Shown one piece after another: positions 1 to 10,084 of a DNA stretch of 64,000 bases. The notes below the pieces were generated by a model. That model saw only the letters and a program-made list of their open reading frames with translations. It did no database searches and was not told the DNA's origin. Source of the DNA: Neovahlkampfia damariscottae (lineage: Eukaryota; Heterolobosea; Selenaionea; Neovahlkampfiida; Neovahlkampfiidae); contig JABLTG010000082.1 in NCBI GenBank assembly GCA_016618085.1, positions 22,114-86,113 on the forward strand, read 5' to 3'. The number at the start of each line of letters is the position of its first letter. The stretch's first letter is position 1. Made by a program: the position numbers and the translations under genes.

Positions 1-59
1 TGTCCATATGTTTGAAACAATACTTGAGCAAAAATAACGAGAAGTACAAGTGTTTTCAT
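1..59 (-). CDS. Start of a secreted or membrane protein (5' end only)
   Basis: On the minus strand an ATG at 59-57 opens a frame that runs off the window edge after 19 codons. The visible peptide begins MKTLVLLVIFAQVLFQTYG: a lysine, then a hydrophobic run, which is a typical cleavable signal peptide. A CCAAT box on the plus strand at 96-100 lies 37 nt upstream of the start, as for most genes here. Nothing of the mature protein is visible, so no function can be given. It could also be a short exon 1. Confidence 0.5.
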   Translation of the reverse strand, partial: MKTLVLLVIFAQVLFQTYG

Positions 60-297
60 GAGTCAAATAGAAATGTTTTACGTTGGAAAAATTGACCAAT
101 TATAATGGTTTGTTTTTGGAGGAAGGTGCTTTTACTATTTTTGTCGTTCATTAATCCAAAATAAATTTGAGTTTTGGAGACCCTCTTCGCTGGATAAACA
201 GTAGAGATGAATCAAAAAAATGGTTTAAAATTTTTCCTGCAATCAACCAACTCTGAAATGTCAGAACAAATAAATTTCATTGTTCTTGAATAATTAT

Positions 298-810
298 TTA
301 TTTTGGAGTTATATTCATTTTTAAATTTGTTAATTGTATTGACATTTGTTGCTGTTGTTGTGAATTTTGTTGTTGAATCTGTTGTTGAGGAATAAAATTT
401 TGTTGTTGACTTTGTTGAGGTTGTTGATTTTGATTCATAAAATTTTGAGCAACTTGCATATTATGTTGTTGTGCTTGATTTTGTTGATTTTGTTGAGTTT
501 GTTGATTTACAAGGTCAATTTGTTGAGCGTTTTTTAATTCTTTGACCATTTCTAATTTTAATCTCATTTTTTCTTCAATTTCAGGTATCTTATCAATAGG
601 TACATAACGTTGAACAAAATAATTTCCAACTGGTACTTTCATTTTTGTCCATTTTCTCACTTTTTTAGTTTTATCAACTTTATTAATCCAACCTGGTTGT
701 AAAGTTGGATTTATTTGTGCTACTGGTTTTATATTTGAATTTCTTGTTGATATTCCATCAAAATACATATCTTGTTGTCCTGGTATGAAAGCACCGTTTC
801 TTGTATTCAT
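298..810 (-). CDS. BCL7-like protein with Q/N-rich tail
   Basis: A 170-residue single-exon ORF. The ATG at 810 is the first in frame; the frame runs further upstream only to a non-ATG codon. Residues about 47-70 (KVRKWTKMKVPVGNYFVQRY) resemble the conserved N-terminal block of BCL7 proteins (KVRKW, VTVGD, RIYKWVPV), which are accessory subunits of SWI/SNF chromatin remodellers. The last 75 residues are rich in Gln and Asn, a low-complexity tail common in transcription cofactors. A CCAAT box lies at 864-868. The BCL7 link rests on one short block and is tentative; the protein is otherwise unrecognised. Confidence 0.55.
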   Translation of the reverse strand: MNTRNGAFIPGQQDMYFDGISTRNSNIKPVAQINPTLQPGWINKVDKTKKVRKWTKMKVPVGNYFVQRYVPIDKIPEIEEKMRLKLEMVKELKNAQQIDLVNQQTQQNQQNQAQQHNMQVAQNFMNQNQQPQQSQQQNFIPQQQIQQQNSQQQQQMSIQLTNLKMNITPK

Positions 811-863
811 AAAATAGACGAAAAAGGATTTATTGGTCAATGGATTCAATTAAAAAAAATGAA

Positions 864-868
864 CCAAT
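864..868. promoter_or_regulatory. CCAAT box upstream of BCL7-like gene
   Basis: CCAAT on the plus strand, 54 nt upstream of the minus-strand ATG at 810. One of many such boxes at this distance; see findings. Confidence 0.5.
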
Positions 869-879
869 AATTAAAATTT

Positions 880-1491
880 TTATAATAATCTCCCTTTATA
901 CTCTGTGTTTTTAAATTTAGTTTTTAAATTTGGCCATTGAACAAGGAATGAATCCGTCAAATTTGAATAGTATAAAATTTTTCCTGTCAAAGACAAATTT
1001 TCGACTCTTGCTATTGACTCAACGAAAAATATTTTCGTTTTCCAATTTAAAAAAAATTTATAAAAATAACATGAAAATATAACAGGGATACATACACCAG
1101 GACCATTACAAATTATTAAATCAGATTTTGGAACTTTAAATAAAGTAATTAAAAATGAATAAATTGTTGTAAAAATTGAAGTAAAATATGACTGATGAAC
1201 ATTTCTACTTCTTGGTATCATTATAAAATTTAATTCTTTTTCTTCATTGAACTTTTTTTTTACTGAAATTTTACTTCTTTCTTCGGATAAAATAAATTTA
1301 AATTTACAATTTGGATTTGATTTTTTTATTTCTTCAATTAATGAAATCATTTCAGTTGTATGTCCTCCACTACCCAGAACACTTAGAATATTCAAATTTT
1401 TTTTTTCGTTTTTTTTCTTAATTTTTGAAGGTAAAATGAAATATATCCGTATAAAAAATAAAATAAAAAGTAACAACAGTATTGTAAACAT
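880..1491 (-). CDS. ALG14: ALG14, membrane anchor of UDP-GlcNAc transferase
   Basis: 203 residues, single exon, close to the usual length of ALG14. An N-terminal membrane segment (residues about 3-20) is followed by LGSGGHTTEM, the hallmark motif of ALG14, and by GPGVCIPV near the middle. In known systems ALG14 tethers the catalytic subunit ALG13 to the cytosolic face of the ER, where the pair adds the second GlcNAc to the dolichol-linked oligosaccharide. The start is the ATG at 1491, two codons inside the longest frame, whose first codon is TTG. It shares a divergent upstream region, with an ATTGG box at 1540-1544, with the COX15 gene. Confidence 0.88.
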   Translation of the reverse strand: MFTILLLLFILFFIRIYFILPSKIKKKNEKKNLNILSVLGSGGHTTEMISLIEEIKKSNPNCKFKFILSEERSKISVKKKFNEEKELNFIMIPRSRNVHQSYFTSIFTTIYSFLITLFKVPKSDLIICNGPGVCIPVIFSCYFYKFFLNWKTKIFFVESIARVENLSLTGKILYYSNLTDSFLVQWPNLKTKFKNTEYKGRLL

Positions 1492-1539
1492 TTTCAATCA
1501 CCAAATGTTCGTTTTTTCAAATGAGGAAAAATTGATTTA

Positions 1540-1544
1540 ATTGG
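1540..1544. promoter_or_regulatory. Shared ATTGG box, ALG14 and COX15
   Basis: A single ATTGG lies 43 nt before the COX15 ATG and 49 nt before the ALG14 ATG, so one box may serve both divergent genes. Confidence 0.5.
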
Positions 1545-1586
1545 ATAATTTCAATTCAAAATTTTTGTGCAAAATAGAAGAAAACA

Positions 1587-2939
1587 ATGAAGAGATTTTT
1601 CACAAAAACATTCACAAAAGTAAAAATATTTAACAATATAAAAAGAATATACAATACAAATGAAACTGCAAAAATAATGAAAGGTGAAGAAGTTATACCT
1701 CCAAAATCTGTAAAATATTGGTTGATTGGAACTGCTGGTTTAGTTGTTTCAATAGTCGTAATTGGTGGTTTAACGAGATTAGAAGAAGGTGGATTGAGCA
1801 TGGTTGATTGTAACTTCTTTCAAACTTTTCTAAATTTTTCTTAAAGGGAAACCTTTGGGATCTTTGCCACCTGGAAATGAAGAAGAGTGGAAAGAGGAAT
1901 TTGAAAGATATAAACAATTTCCAGAATACAAAAAGTAAAAAAAAATCTTTCTTTTGACGTTCAAAAAAAAAGAAAAAATTTTGAAATGACTTTGAGCGAA
2001 TTCAAATATATTTTTTTTTATGAATATATTCATAGAATGGTAGGAAGACTTATAGGTGTTACATTTGTTTTACCTGGAATTTATTTTTATTCCAAAGGAT
2101 ACTTTAATTCTATGTTGAAAAGAAGAATTCCGTTTATTGGTTTGTTAATAGGAGGACAGGGATTATTAGGATGGTATATGGTTAAATCAGGTCTGGATGA
2201 AAATCATAGATTAATGAAAGAATACAATTCAGTTCCAAGAGTTTCACAATACAGATTGGCATCACATTTATCATTAGCTTTTGGGATTTACACAACTATG
2301 TTATGGACAATTTTAGATTTAAATAAGAATGAAAAAGTTTTACAACAAAATACTAAAGCTGTCAAATTTTTAAAAAGGTAAAAAATTTAAATGTTAAATT
2401 AAATGTTAAAAGGTAATTTTTTGTCATTTCGAATTAAAAAAACTTTTTTATAGATTTTTACCATTTACAACTATTTTTACATTTATAACTGTCATATCTG
2501 GTGCTTTTGTCGCAGGAAGTAATTCAAAAAAAAAAATAATTTTTTTTGAACAGTGGATGCTGGATTAATTTATGGTGACTTTCCATTAATGGGTGGTCAA
2601 ATTATACCAAGAGGTTTACTTTCCATAAAACCAACGTACTTAAATTTTTTTGAAAATTCAACAACTGTTCAATTTGACCACAGAATTTTAGCAGAAACAA
2701 TTGGATGTCTTGTTTTATTTTTATTTTATTTTCAAAGAAGAAATTTAAAAGCAATACCAAAATCATTAACACTTGGATTCAATTTTCTTTTAGGTATAAC
2801 AACATTACAAATTTCACTTGGAATTGCAACTTTAATGAATCAAGTTCCAACACCTTTAGCTGCAAGTCATCAACTTGGTAGTTTAACTTTATTATCAACT
2901 TTAATTTACTTGACACATTTTTTAAAAAAAAGATTTTAA
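1587..2939 (+). CDS. COX15: Heme A synthase COX15 (5 exons)
   Basis: Five exons at 1587-1809, 1847-1934, 1973-2377, 2454-2518 and 2554-2939 join in frame to 388 residues, near the human length. All introns are GT-AG and 35-76 nt. The joined protein shows the COX15 landmarks in order: GGLTRL, SGLSM-like EGGLSM, a KPLGSLPP block spanning the first intron, EYIHRM, LGWYMVKSGL, HLSLAF, VAGMDAGLIY and a final HQ helix (ASHQLGSL). His residues in EYIHRM, LASHLS, FDHRI and SHQLG are the expected heme ligands. COX15 hydroxylates the methyl group of heme O to make heme A for cytochrome oxidase in the mitochondrial inner membrane, so the host respires aerobically. Confidence 0.93.
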
Positions 2940-2963
2940 CATTTTGATAAATAAGAAAGTTTT

Positions 2964-4418
2964 TTATAATTCGTCTTTTTTTTTTTCTTCTGTTGTATTT
3001 GCAAAATCAGCTTTAGCAGCTACAGCATTTTCTTTAATGAATTGAATCATAGCTTCTTCAGTTCTAGCACCTTCATATGGAATTCCAGTTTTTTTATTTC
3101 CTTTTGGGAAAAAGATGATTGTTGGGAAACCTTCAACTGGTACAGGTGTATCATTTGTAGTTGCATCAACTTTTCCAATAACAACATTTGATGATAATTT
3201 TTTCATTTCTTCACCTAATTTATTGTATTTTGGTTCAAGTGATTTACAGTGTCCACACCATGGAGCATAAAATTCAACTAATACATCTTTTGATTCATCT
3301 AGAACAATTGATTCAAATGATTTTCCAACAATAACTGTAACAGGTCCATCATTTGTTTCTGGAATTGGATCTGATTTGTAGAATGGTTTGACTTCTCCTG
3401 AAACAATACCTTCAGCCCATTTTGTTAAAGCATCAACTTCTAATTCTCCAGAGTATGGATAGTTTACTCTTAATTCAATATTCATAGCAGCAACAACTGG
3501 TAATTTTGATGCATCTGCTCCCATTGAAGTAATTTGATCTTTATATTCAACACCATCTGAATAAGCAAACATGAATTTTCCTTTTAATTTTTCAGCAACA
3601 GCTGTAACTGTTTTAAGTGTAACTTCTTTTTCTTCAGTTTTTGAATAATCAATGAAAACAACACCAAGTGGTAATCCTGATTCAGCAAATCTTTGGAAGT
3701 TTGCAGCTGAAATTTCTTCAACTAATGGATATCCATTAGCAACAACAAATTGTTTTAATTCTGAAAATTCACCAGTGTATGTTAAAGGTTCTCCATTTGT
3801 TCTAACAAGTTTAACACTTCCTGATCCTTGAGCTTTAACTAATTCTTCATTGAATACTTCAGCAGCTGGAAAATCATCAAAAGCTTTATCTGAAGTAACT
3901 GTTGATAAAAATTGTTTATGTTTTTCATCATCTTTAGCACCATAAAAGATAAGAGCTTTTCCGTCCATTTGTTTAACAAATGCATCAACTTCTTCTTGTG
4001 TGTTCAATAATTTTGCAACTGGTCCTGTTTTTTTTTTCATCCAAGCAACAATATCAGCAGCTGTTCTACCACCATCATATTCTTTATAATCAACACCATT
4101 TCTGAATAATTTAAGTGTTGGGAATCCTTGAATTCCGAATTTTTCTCCAGTTTTTCTGTTTGAATCAGCATCAATTTTAGCTAAAGCACCATATTCAGCT
4201 CCGAATTTTTTTAATTCAGTAGCTGCTTTTTCATATTCAGGTGCTAATTGTTTACAATGTCCACACCATGGAGCATAAAATTCAATGAGAAGAAATTGAT
4301 GTTTTTTGCTTTCTTCTTCAAAATTTGCGTCTGTTAAAGTGACTACATCACTAGCATCTTCTGACATTGTTCCAATGACAAAAAGTAAAACTAAGAAAAG
4401 GGCGATCAAGTATTTCAT
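2964..4418 (-). CDS. Protein disulfide isomerase with KDEL tail
   Basis: 484 residues, single exon, ATG at 4418. An N-terminal signal peptide (residues about 1-19) is followed by a thioredoxin domain with WCGHC at 51-55, two degenerate thioredoxin folds, and a second catalytic domain with CGHC at about 388-391. The C-terminus is KKKDEL, an ER retrieval signal. This a-b-b'-a' order is classic PDI, which forms and rearranges disulfides in the ER lumen. Codons are less AT-rich than in neighbours (many GCT, CCA, GGT), consistent with high expression. An ATTGG box at 4474-4478 lies upstream. Confidence 0.95.
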   Translation of the reverse strand: MKYLIALFLVLLFVIGTMSEDASDVVTLTDANFEEESKKHQFLLIEFYAPWCGHCKQLAPEYEKAATELKKFGAEYGALAKIDADSNRKTGEKFGIQGFPTLKLFRNGVDYKEYDGGRTAADIVAWMKKKTGPVAKLLNTQEEVDAFVKQMDGKALIFYGAKDDEKHKQFLSTVTSDKAFDDFPAAEVFNEELVKAQGSGSVKLVRTNGEPLTYTGEFSELKQFVVANGYPLVEEISAANFQRFAESGLPLGVVFIDYSKTEEKEVTLKTVTAVAEKLKGKFMFAYSDGVEYKDQITSMGADASKLPVVAAMNIELRVNYPYSGELEVDALTKWAEGIVSGEVKPFYKSDPIPETNDGPVTVIVGKSFESIVLDESKDVLVEFYAPWCGHCKSLEPKYNKLGEEMKKLSSNVVIGKVDATTNDTPVPVEGFPTIIFFPKGNKKTGIPYEGARTEEAMIQFIKENAVAAKADFANTTEEKKKDEL

Positions 4419-4590
4419 CCTTTTTGTTTGTAAAAAATTGAGGTGGAAAAAATCTTAAATTTGAAAGGTATTTATTGGTCAACATTTTTGCATGTGTTCG
4501 AAAATTATTGGCGGAACAACTTCTAAAATTATTATCAATTTTTTACAGAAAAAAAAACAAAAAATATAAAATAATCTTTTGAGAAATCAT

Positions 4591-4595
4591 CCAAT
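4591..4595. promoter_or_regulatory. CCAAT box upstream of PI synthase
   Basis: CCAATCA, 56 nt before the ATG at 4651. Confidence 0.5.
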
Positions 4596-4650
4596 CATTT
4601 TGTTTTTATTTTTATAGGTTTTTTTTTAAAGAAAGAAAACAAACGTCAAA

Positions 4651-5345
4651 ATGTTGAAGATGGATAATGTAAAGGTGTTTTTTTATGTGCCAAACTTAAT
4701 TGGATGGGGCAGAGTATTTTGTAGCTTGTACAGTTTTTACATTTATGAAACAGATCCAAAATTATTTTTACTTCTTTACTTTCTCAGTTTTGCTTTAGAT
4801 GGTTTGGATGGAATGGCTGCAAGATTTTTCAACCAAAGTACAGCATTCGGAACAGTCTTAGATATGGTCACAGATAGATTCTCAACAGCTGCTCTTGTCT
4901 CAATTTTATGTATTTTTTATAAAAAATACTTATTCTATTTATTATTACTGAACATCCTCGACTTCACAAGTCACTGGTATAGAATGTATTGTACCTTGTA
5001 TACTGGAGCAGAGAATCATAAATTCTCAGATAGTATGCCAAACGCTTTGAAATTTTACTATACAAACAAAGTAAGAAATTGAACTTATTAACACAATTCT
5101 TTATTAAGATTTTTATGGCAATTTTATGTGTTGGAAATGAATTATTTTACATATATTTATATGAATATCACTTTTTTTCAGAATTTTTGACCACTTCAAT
5201 TTATCATCAAATTTTTCTTTATACTATTATTCCAAGTTGGTTTTTAAAACAATACATGAACGTTATTCAATTATACAGTTCAGCAATTGAAATCATTGAA
5301 TTTGAAAACAAAAAAAAATTGGAAAAATCACAAAAAAATAAATAA
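4651..5345 (+). CDS. Phosphatidylinositol synthase (2 exons)
   Basis: Exons 4651-5070 and 5109-5345 join in frame across a 38-nt GT-AG intron to 218 residues, the usual size for this enzyme. Residues about 50-75 carry the CDP-alcohol phosphotransferase signature, seen as DGLDGMAAR followed by GTVLDMVTDR (DGx2ARx8Gx3Dx3D). SHWYRMY, YYTNK and, after the intron, GNELFYIYLY are features of CDIPT/PIS1. The enzyme joins CDP-diacylglycerol to inositol in ER membranes. Several hydrophobic segments fit a polytopic protein, and the tail is Lys-rich. A CCAAT box is at 4591-4595. Confidence 0.92.
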
Positions 5346-5416
5346 AAATTTTATTTTTAATTTCTTGTTCGTCCAATCAAATTTTCACTCAAAAAAAATC
5401 GAAACAGAGAAAAGTC

Positions 5417-7202
5417 ATGCCAATTTTACAACACATAGAAGATGAACATGATGACCAAGAAATGAAAGAATCTACAGAAACAAATATTGAATTAAACATC
5501 ATTAGAGTCACTTCAAAAGGAAAAGGTATAAAACAAAAAAATTAAAAAAAAAAAAAACAGCAAACTTGGCACAGTACTACTTTGAATTTGAAATATCAAA
5601 TAGTAACACAGAAGAAGAACAAACAAATGAAAAACAAACTGTTAAACTTCATTGCAGAGGAAGAGAAGAGTTAGATGTTTTTGTGAGTCAATTAGAAGAA
5701 AAATTCACAGACTTGTATGACATTAGATTCATTCATTCAAATCACATCATCATTTTGAGTGAAAGTTTTTCAACAATTTTTAAACAAGATTTTGGTGAAG
5801 TTTTTGTTTATATAAATGAAGTTGAATATATTTTAGATTTGGATAATGTTAATTTTCAACAAGGAAATTCTTTTTATCATAAAAAAAACTTTAAAAAAGC
5901 AGTAAGAAGAATTTCCTTTTTTATCTTTTTTTTGAAAGATTGAGAAATATAAACTTTCAATACAAAGATATCCAAATCATTTACAAACATTATATCATAG
6001 TTGTTTGGCTTATCAAAAATTAAATAATGTTGATGGTTCTATTAGTGATTGTGTTTCATTTTTTGATAAAATAAAAAATATACCTGTTGAAGATTATGAT
6101 ACAACTATTGAAGATTTAATTCCTAAATTTTATCTTAGATTAGGTAGAAGTTATTTTCAAAAAGCAAAGTAAAAAAAAAAACTCGAAGTTTTTTAATTTT
6201 TAAAAAGAGAATTGATTCCAGGAGTCGAAAATGAATCTGAAGAAAGTATGGAACAAAGAAGAATTGAATTATTGAAATTTTCAAAATTATCAATAGAAGC
6301 ATTTTCAAGTTTAGATGAATCATTTTTTGAAGGCAGAACTGAAAGTTTAACGGAATTTGATCATGTAATGAATTTATTCTTTTTATTGAATGATAATAAC
6401 TTAATTGATATTTGTGGAATTTGTAGAAAGAAGAATTGTGAATTGGTTGAAAGATACTTAGTTCCAGAAGAAATTGTAAATGAATCAAAAGAAGGTAAGA
6501 GAAAATGATTGGATTAAAAATACCAATAGAAAATGGTAAAAAAAAATAATTTAAATTTTAGGATCTCTTTTAAAAATTAAATTTACATGTCAAGAATGTC
6601 ATGAAAAAATTAGAAAAAGAGAATTGAATTTTTACAACAAAATTTGGGTGCCATTTTATGACAAAGAAAAGCAATTACAATTTCAAGAAACTCAAGGTTA
6701 TTTATATTATTTCTTATGTTCAATTTCATTTTTCAATTTAAATTGTAAATCATTTTTCCAATTGAAGTATGATGAAAAAGTATCAAAAAAATATCATCAA
6801 TTGAGAAATTATTTATTATTATCAGAAGAAGAAGAAGAAGAATCATCTTCATTTAATTTTAATTTACCAGAAATCAATTTAGTTATTCCTTCAGAAAAAT
6901 TAGAAAATGAAGAAGAAAATGAAAATGCAAAAGTATTGAATCAATATTTAACAGGTTTTAATTTTGATTTACATACAAATTTTCTTGATTCAATTGAATT
7001 TGTTCATACTCAATTTAAACATTTTCATTGTTGTTGTTTGATTAACGATAATGGATATTCATGGGATTATTCTTATAGAATTCAACCAAATGACATGTTA
7101 TTGGATGTACCAAAAGAAGAAGAGAGACAGTGGCCAAAATTATTGCATTTTCATATCTCACAAATGTTAGACCTTCAACCAATGACTGAAGATGATTTTT
7201 AA
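5417..7202 (+). CDS. TPR-like protein with putative zinc motif (5 exons)
   Basis: Exons 5417-5525, 5561-5901, 5939-6168, 6208-6494 and 6562-7202 join in frame to 535 residues. Introns are 35-67 nt and GT-AG. A tetratricopeptide-like segment spans the second join (GNSFYHKKNFKKA then IEKYKLSIQRYPN, then LYHSCLAYQKL). Further on, CGICRKKNC with a later CQEC suggests a zinc-binding treble-clef fold. A Glu-rich loop and a Trp-rich C-terminal part follow. I do not recognise the family. The TPR region suggests a scaffold or adaptor; the zinc site is an inference from Cys spacing. A CCAAT box at 5373-5377 precedes the ATG. Confidence 0.7.
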
Positions 7203-7311
7203 ACAATAGTTTCTTTTTATATTCCAATTCTTTTTATGAATTTTTTTGAGCCAAATGTAAAATTTATTAAAACTCCACCAATCAAATTGTCAAGTCATTA
7301 TTATTGGTCCA

Positions 7312-8043
7312 ATGTCCATTCTTTATCTCTGCATTGTTAAGCCTGATGGTAATTTTTCTGCTGAATTTCCATCAGGACAAAAAGCAATTAAAGATTGTAT
7401 TAAAAATAAAATAAGACCTTCTATGGCTCCACAAGACTATAAAGATAAGTATGTTGAAGGGAGGTAAACAAAAAAAAAAAAAATAAAAAAAAAGTATTCG
7501 ATATAATTGGGAAAATACAAAAAGAGGATATACATTCTTTTGTGTAACTACAGAAGACTTCAATCTTTATCCTACTTTTGAATGTATTTCTGAAGTAAAA
7601 AAAGAATTCATAAGAAAAGGTGGAGATTCAGCACCAGGACTTAAAGATATGTTGTCAGATAAGAAAAAGAAATGGATGAAACCAGATAAAGAATATAATA
7701 AATTATTATATTTAGAACAAGAAACTTACAAAGTTAAAGAAAAAATGATAGAAAACGTTGACAAAATTATGTCAAATTTAGAAAAAGTTGATGATATTAA
7801 AGATAAATCTTCAAGTGTAATAGCTTATTCATTTTTAATCATTTTTCAAAGTTGGCTGATAAATCAAGAACTTTTAGAGGAAAAGCTACTGATTTAGCAA
7901 GTGGAATGGCAAGAACTAATTTAATATTATGGGGTATTTTAGCAATTATGATTGTAGTTCTTGTTTTTACTGGTGTATGGGTTGCTTGTGGATTTCCAGA
8001 TTTTAAAAGATGTATTCCACGATCAAACAATAATAATCAATAA
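7312..8043 (+). CDS. VAMP7-like longin R-SNARE (3 exons)
   Basis: Exons 7312-7463, 7495-7816 and 7852-8043 give 221 residues. The N-terminal 120 residues look like a longin domain (MSILYLCIV, then GYTFFCVTTEDF and EVKKEF). A SNARE motif follows (IENVDKIMSNLEKVDDI, DKSRTFRGKATDLA), then one membrane anchor and a short luminal tail. The order is that of VAMP7-type SNAREs, which drive fusion with endosomes and lysosomes. Aligned with VAMP2 and VAMP7, the residue at the zero layer is Asn rather than Arg. The donor of intron 2 was placed at 7817 because only that choice keeps the frame. CCAAT boxes at 7278-7282 and 7309-7313 flank the start, the second overlapping it. Confidence 0.85.
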
Positions 8044-8050
8044 TTTATTT

Positions 8051-8818
8051 TTACCATGTACTTTCTTCTTTTTGTTTAAATATATCAGATATATCAGTTT
8101 CTTTTTTCGTTGATTTGGTTGAACTTGGAACTGATTCGATTAAACCTGATTTTTTATAGTCAACAAATCCTTGTTGTAATTTTCCTTTCTCTTTTAATTC
8201 TAATTGATTAATAATTTCTCCTTGTTTTGGTAATTCTCTTTTTCTTTTTTTTTTTTCTTCAGTTGATGTTTCTTGTTCAAAAGTTGATTCAATGATAAAA
8301 TTTTCAGTTTCAATTTTTTTAACAATAACTTCTTCTTTTTCTCTTTTAATCTTTTTTCCATTGAGTTTTTTTAAACTTGGTAACATTTCAATGATTTCTT
8401 TTTCTTCTTTATCATTTGAAAATTCAATTTTCAAATTTCTTAATTTTTTTAAATATTTCAGATTTTCAATATTATTTAAACCTTTTTTATGTTCATTAGT
8501 TTCATTTTCTTTCATATTTGATAAATCTAATATTTCAACGTTTGTCAAAAATTGAAACAATTTTGGAACTTTTTTAATCTTATTTTTTGATAAATATAAT
8601 TCTTTTATAGTTGTAACACTTTTTAAAAAATCTAATTTCTCAAGTTTGTTATTTGATAAATCTAATTTTTCAAGGTTAGGAAATTTTAAATCTCTTTCTA
8701 TTCTCTTGATGTTCTTTTTTGGTAATTCAATCCTTTTTGTTAATGGTGGAATATGAAATTCTTTGGTTATATATTTGTGATTTATGGAAATTTCATCTTT
8801 TGATGTGGATACACTCAT
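8051..8818 (-). CDS. Leucine-rich repeat protein, SDS22/ANP32-like
   Basis: 255 residues, single exon, ATG at 8818. About four LRRs of the short SDS22 class occupy residues 40-140 (LEKLDLSNNKLEKLDFL, KELYLSKNKIKKV, VEILDLSNMK), capped by LPSLKKLNGKKI. The C-terminal 100 residues are Lys/Glu-rich and probably disordered. Such proteins usually act as binding scaffolds, in phosphatase regulation or RNA-processing complexes. Its tail lies only 7 nt from the end of the convergent SNARE gene. One CCAAT box at 8848-8852 sits between this gene and the divergent zinc-knuckle gene. The exact family is not clear. Confidence 0.75.
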   Translation of the reverse strand: MSVSTSKDEISINHKYITKEFHIPPLTKRIELPKKNIKRIERDLKFPNLEKLDLSNNKLEKLDFLKSVTTIKELYLSKNKIKKVPKLFQFLTNVEILDLSNMKENETNEHKKGLNNIENLKYLKKLRNLKIEFSNDKEEKEIIEMLPSLKKLNGKKIKREKEEVIVKKIETENFIIESTFEQETSTEEKKKRKRELPKQGEIINQLELKEKGKLQQGFVDYKKSGLIESVPSSTKSTKKETDISDIFKQKEESTW

Positions 8819-8847
8819 TCTTTTTTTGTAGGTTCACTTTTTTTCTT

Positions 8848-8852
8848 CCAAT
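8848..8852. promoter_or_regulatory. Shared CCAAT box, LRR and zinc-knuckle genes
   Basis: One box 30 nt from the minus-strand ATG at 8818 and 36 nt from the plus-strand ATG at 8888. Confidence 0.55.
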
Positions 8853-8887
8853 TAAAAAACAACAAAACTCAAGAAAGTAACGGAAAA

Positions 8888-10015
8888 ATGGAGGAGGAAG
8901 AAAAAAATATTTCTGACGTTTCTAAATTACAAAGTATTGATATAAGTTCCGAGTCGAATTCAAACAGTGGAAACATTTCAAAAAACGAAGATGAAGATGC
9001 AAAAAATAAAAAAAATAAAAATTCAGTGACAGAAGAAACGATACAGAATGTAAAGATAATGAATAATGATGAAATAAAAGAAATTAAGACCCCATTAAAA
9101 ATTGAAAACATAACAAATTCAGAAAAAGAAATAGTAGAAGAAGAAGAAATAAACAAAGAAGAAATGATAGAAATCTCATTTCAAAATATATCAATTGAAA
9201 ATCAAAAAGAAATAATCAAACATATTCATAGGGTCTTAAAAAATCAAGAAAAAGAAGAAATCAAAAAATCAGGAAACTTTAAAATTTACAAAGACTTTTT
9301 AATTGATCAAGTTGGTTTACAAAATGAATCAATTCCAATTTATGATAAAAACATGACAGAATCATTACCTTTGAAAAAAGAAACAAAATTCAAATATGTT
9401 GGAAGATGTTTCAATTGTAGTTCTTTTGATCATGAAATAAGATCTTGTCCACATTCTAAAAATCAAAGAGAAATTGATATCAACAGAGAAGAGTTCTTAA
9501 AATTTAAAGATCTATCTGATTATTCAAATCAATCAAAGAGATTTTTCAAATATTCAATTGATGAAATTGAAAATGGAATTAATACATCACATGATGAAGA
9601 AAGAAATGATAATATGTACCGCAGAATAGATAAAAGGAAATACACAAATGAATCAAATTATAAAGTAGAAAATCAGTATCCATTTGATAATTACAGAAAT
9701 GACAGCAGAGGATCCTACAATGATTACAGAGGAGGAGGAGGAGGAGGAGGATATCGTGATGATTCGAGAGGAGGAGGGTATGGTGACGATTATAGAAGGA
9801 ATTATGGTTTTGAAAGAGATAGAAGAAATGAATATCAAGTTCAAGATGGGAATTATCAATCTAGAAAATATAATGATTATAATGAAGTAAAGGATAATTA
9901 TTATGATCGATCAAGAAATTATGCTGAGTTAAGAAATGAATATTATGGGAAAAGAAAATATGATGATTATGAATCTGATTTTCATTCAAAAAAAAGAAGA
10001 AAAAAAGATTGGTAA
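8888..10015 (+). CDS. Zinc-knuckle protein, ZCCHC8-like
   Basis: 375 residues, single exon. After an acidic N-terminal half there is one CCHC zinc knuckle, CFNCSSFDHEIRSCP (CX2CX4HX4C), at about residues 178-191, followed by a basic stretch and RFFKYSIDEIEN, which recalls the PSP region next to the zinc knuckle in ZCCHC8. That protein scaffolds the nuclear exosome targeting complex. The C-terminal third is rich in Gly, Arg, Tyr and Asp (a run of Gly codons at about 9730-9780), an RNA-binding type low-complexity tail. The ZCCHC8 assignment rests on the knuckle context and is moderate. Confidence 0.7.
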   Translation: MEEEEKNISDVSKLQSIDISSESNSNSGNISKNEDEDAKNKKNKNSVTEETIQNVKIMNNDEIKEIKTPLKIENITNSEKEIVEEEEINKEEMIEISFQNISIENQKEIIKHIHRVLKNQEKEEIKKSGNFKIYKDFLIDQVGLQNESIPIYDKNMTESLPLKKETKFKYVGRCFNCSSFDHEIRSCPHSKNQREIDINREEFLKFKDLSDYSNQSKRFFKYSIDEIENGINTSHDEERNDNMYRRIDKRKYTNESNYKVENQYPFDNYRNDSRGSYNDYRGGGGGGGYRDDSRGGGYGDDYRRNYGFERDRRNEYQVQDGNYQSRKYNDYNEVKDNYYDRSRNYAELRNEYYGKRKYDDYESDFHSKKRRKKDW

Positions 10016-10084
10016 ATAAATATTAGGTCAATTTTCATTGAAAAAAGTGTTTCTGATTGGTCAATTATTCTGTTGAAAATAAAA

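Noticed and set aside
7349-7375. 27-nt GT-AG segment in the first exon of the R-SNARE gene
   Set aside because: It is in frame and the longin domain needs this length, so reading through is simpler, though a variant cannot be excluded.
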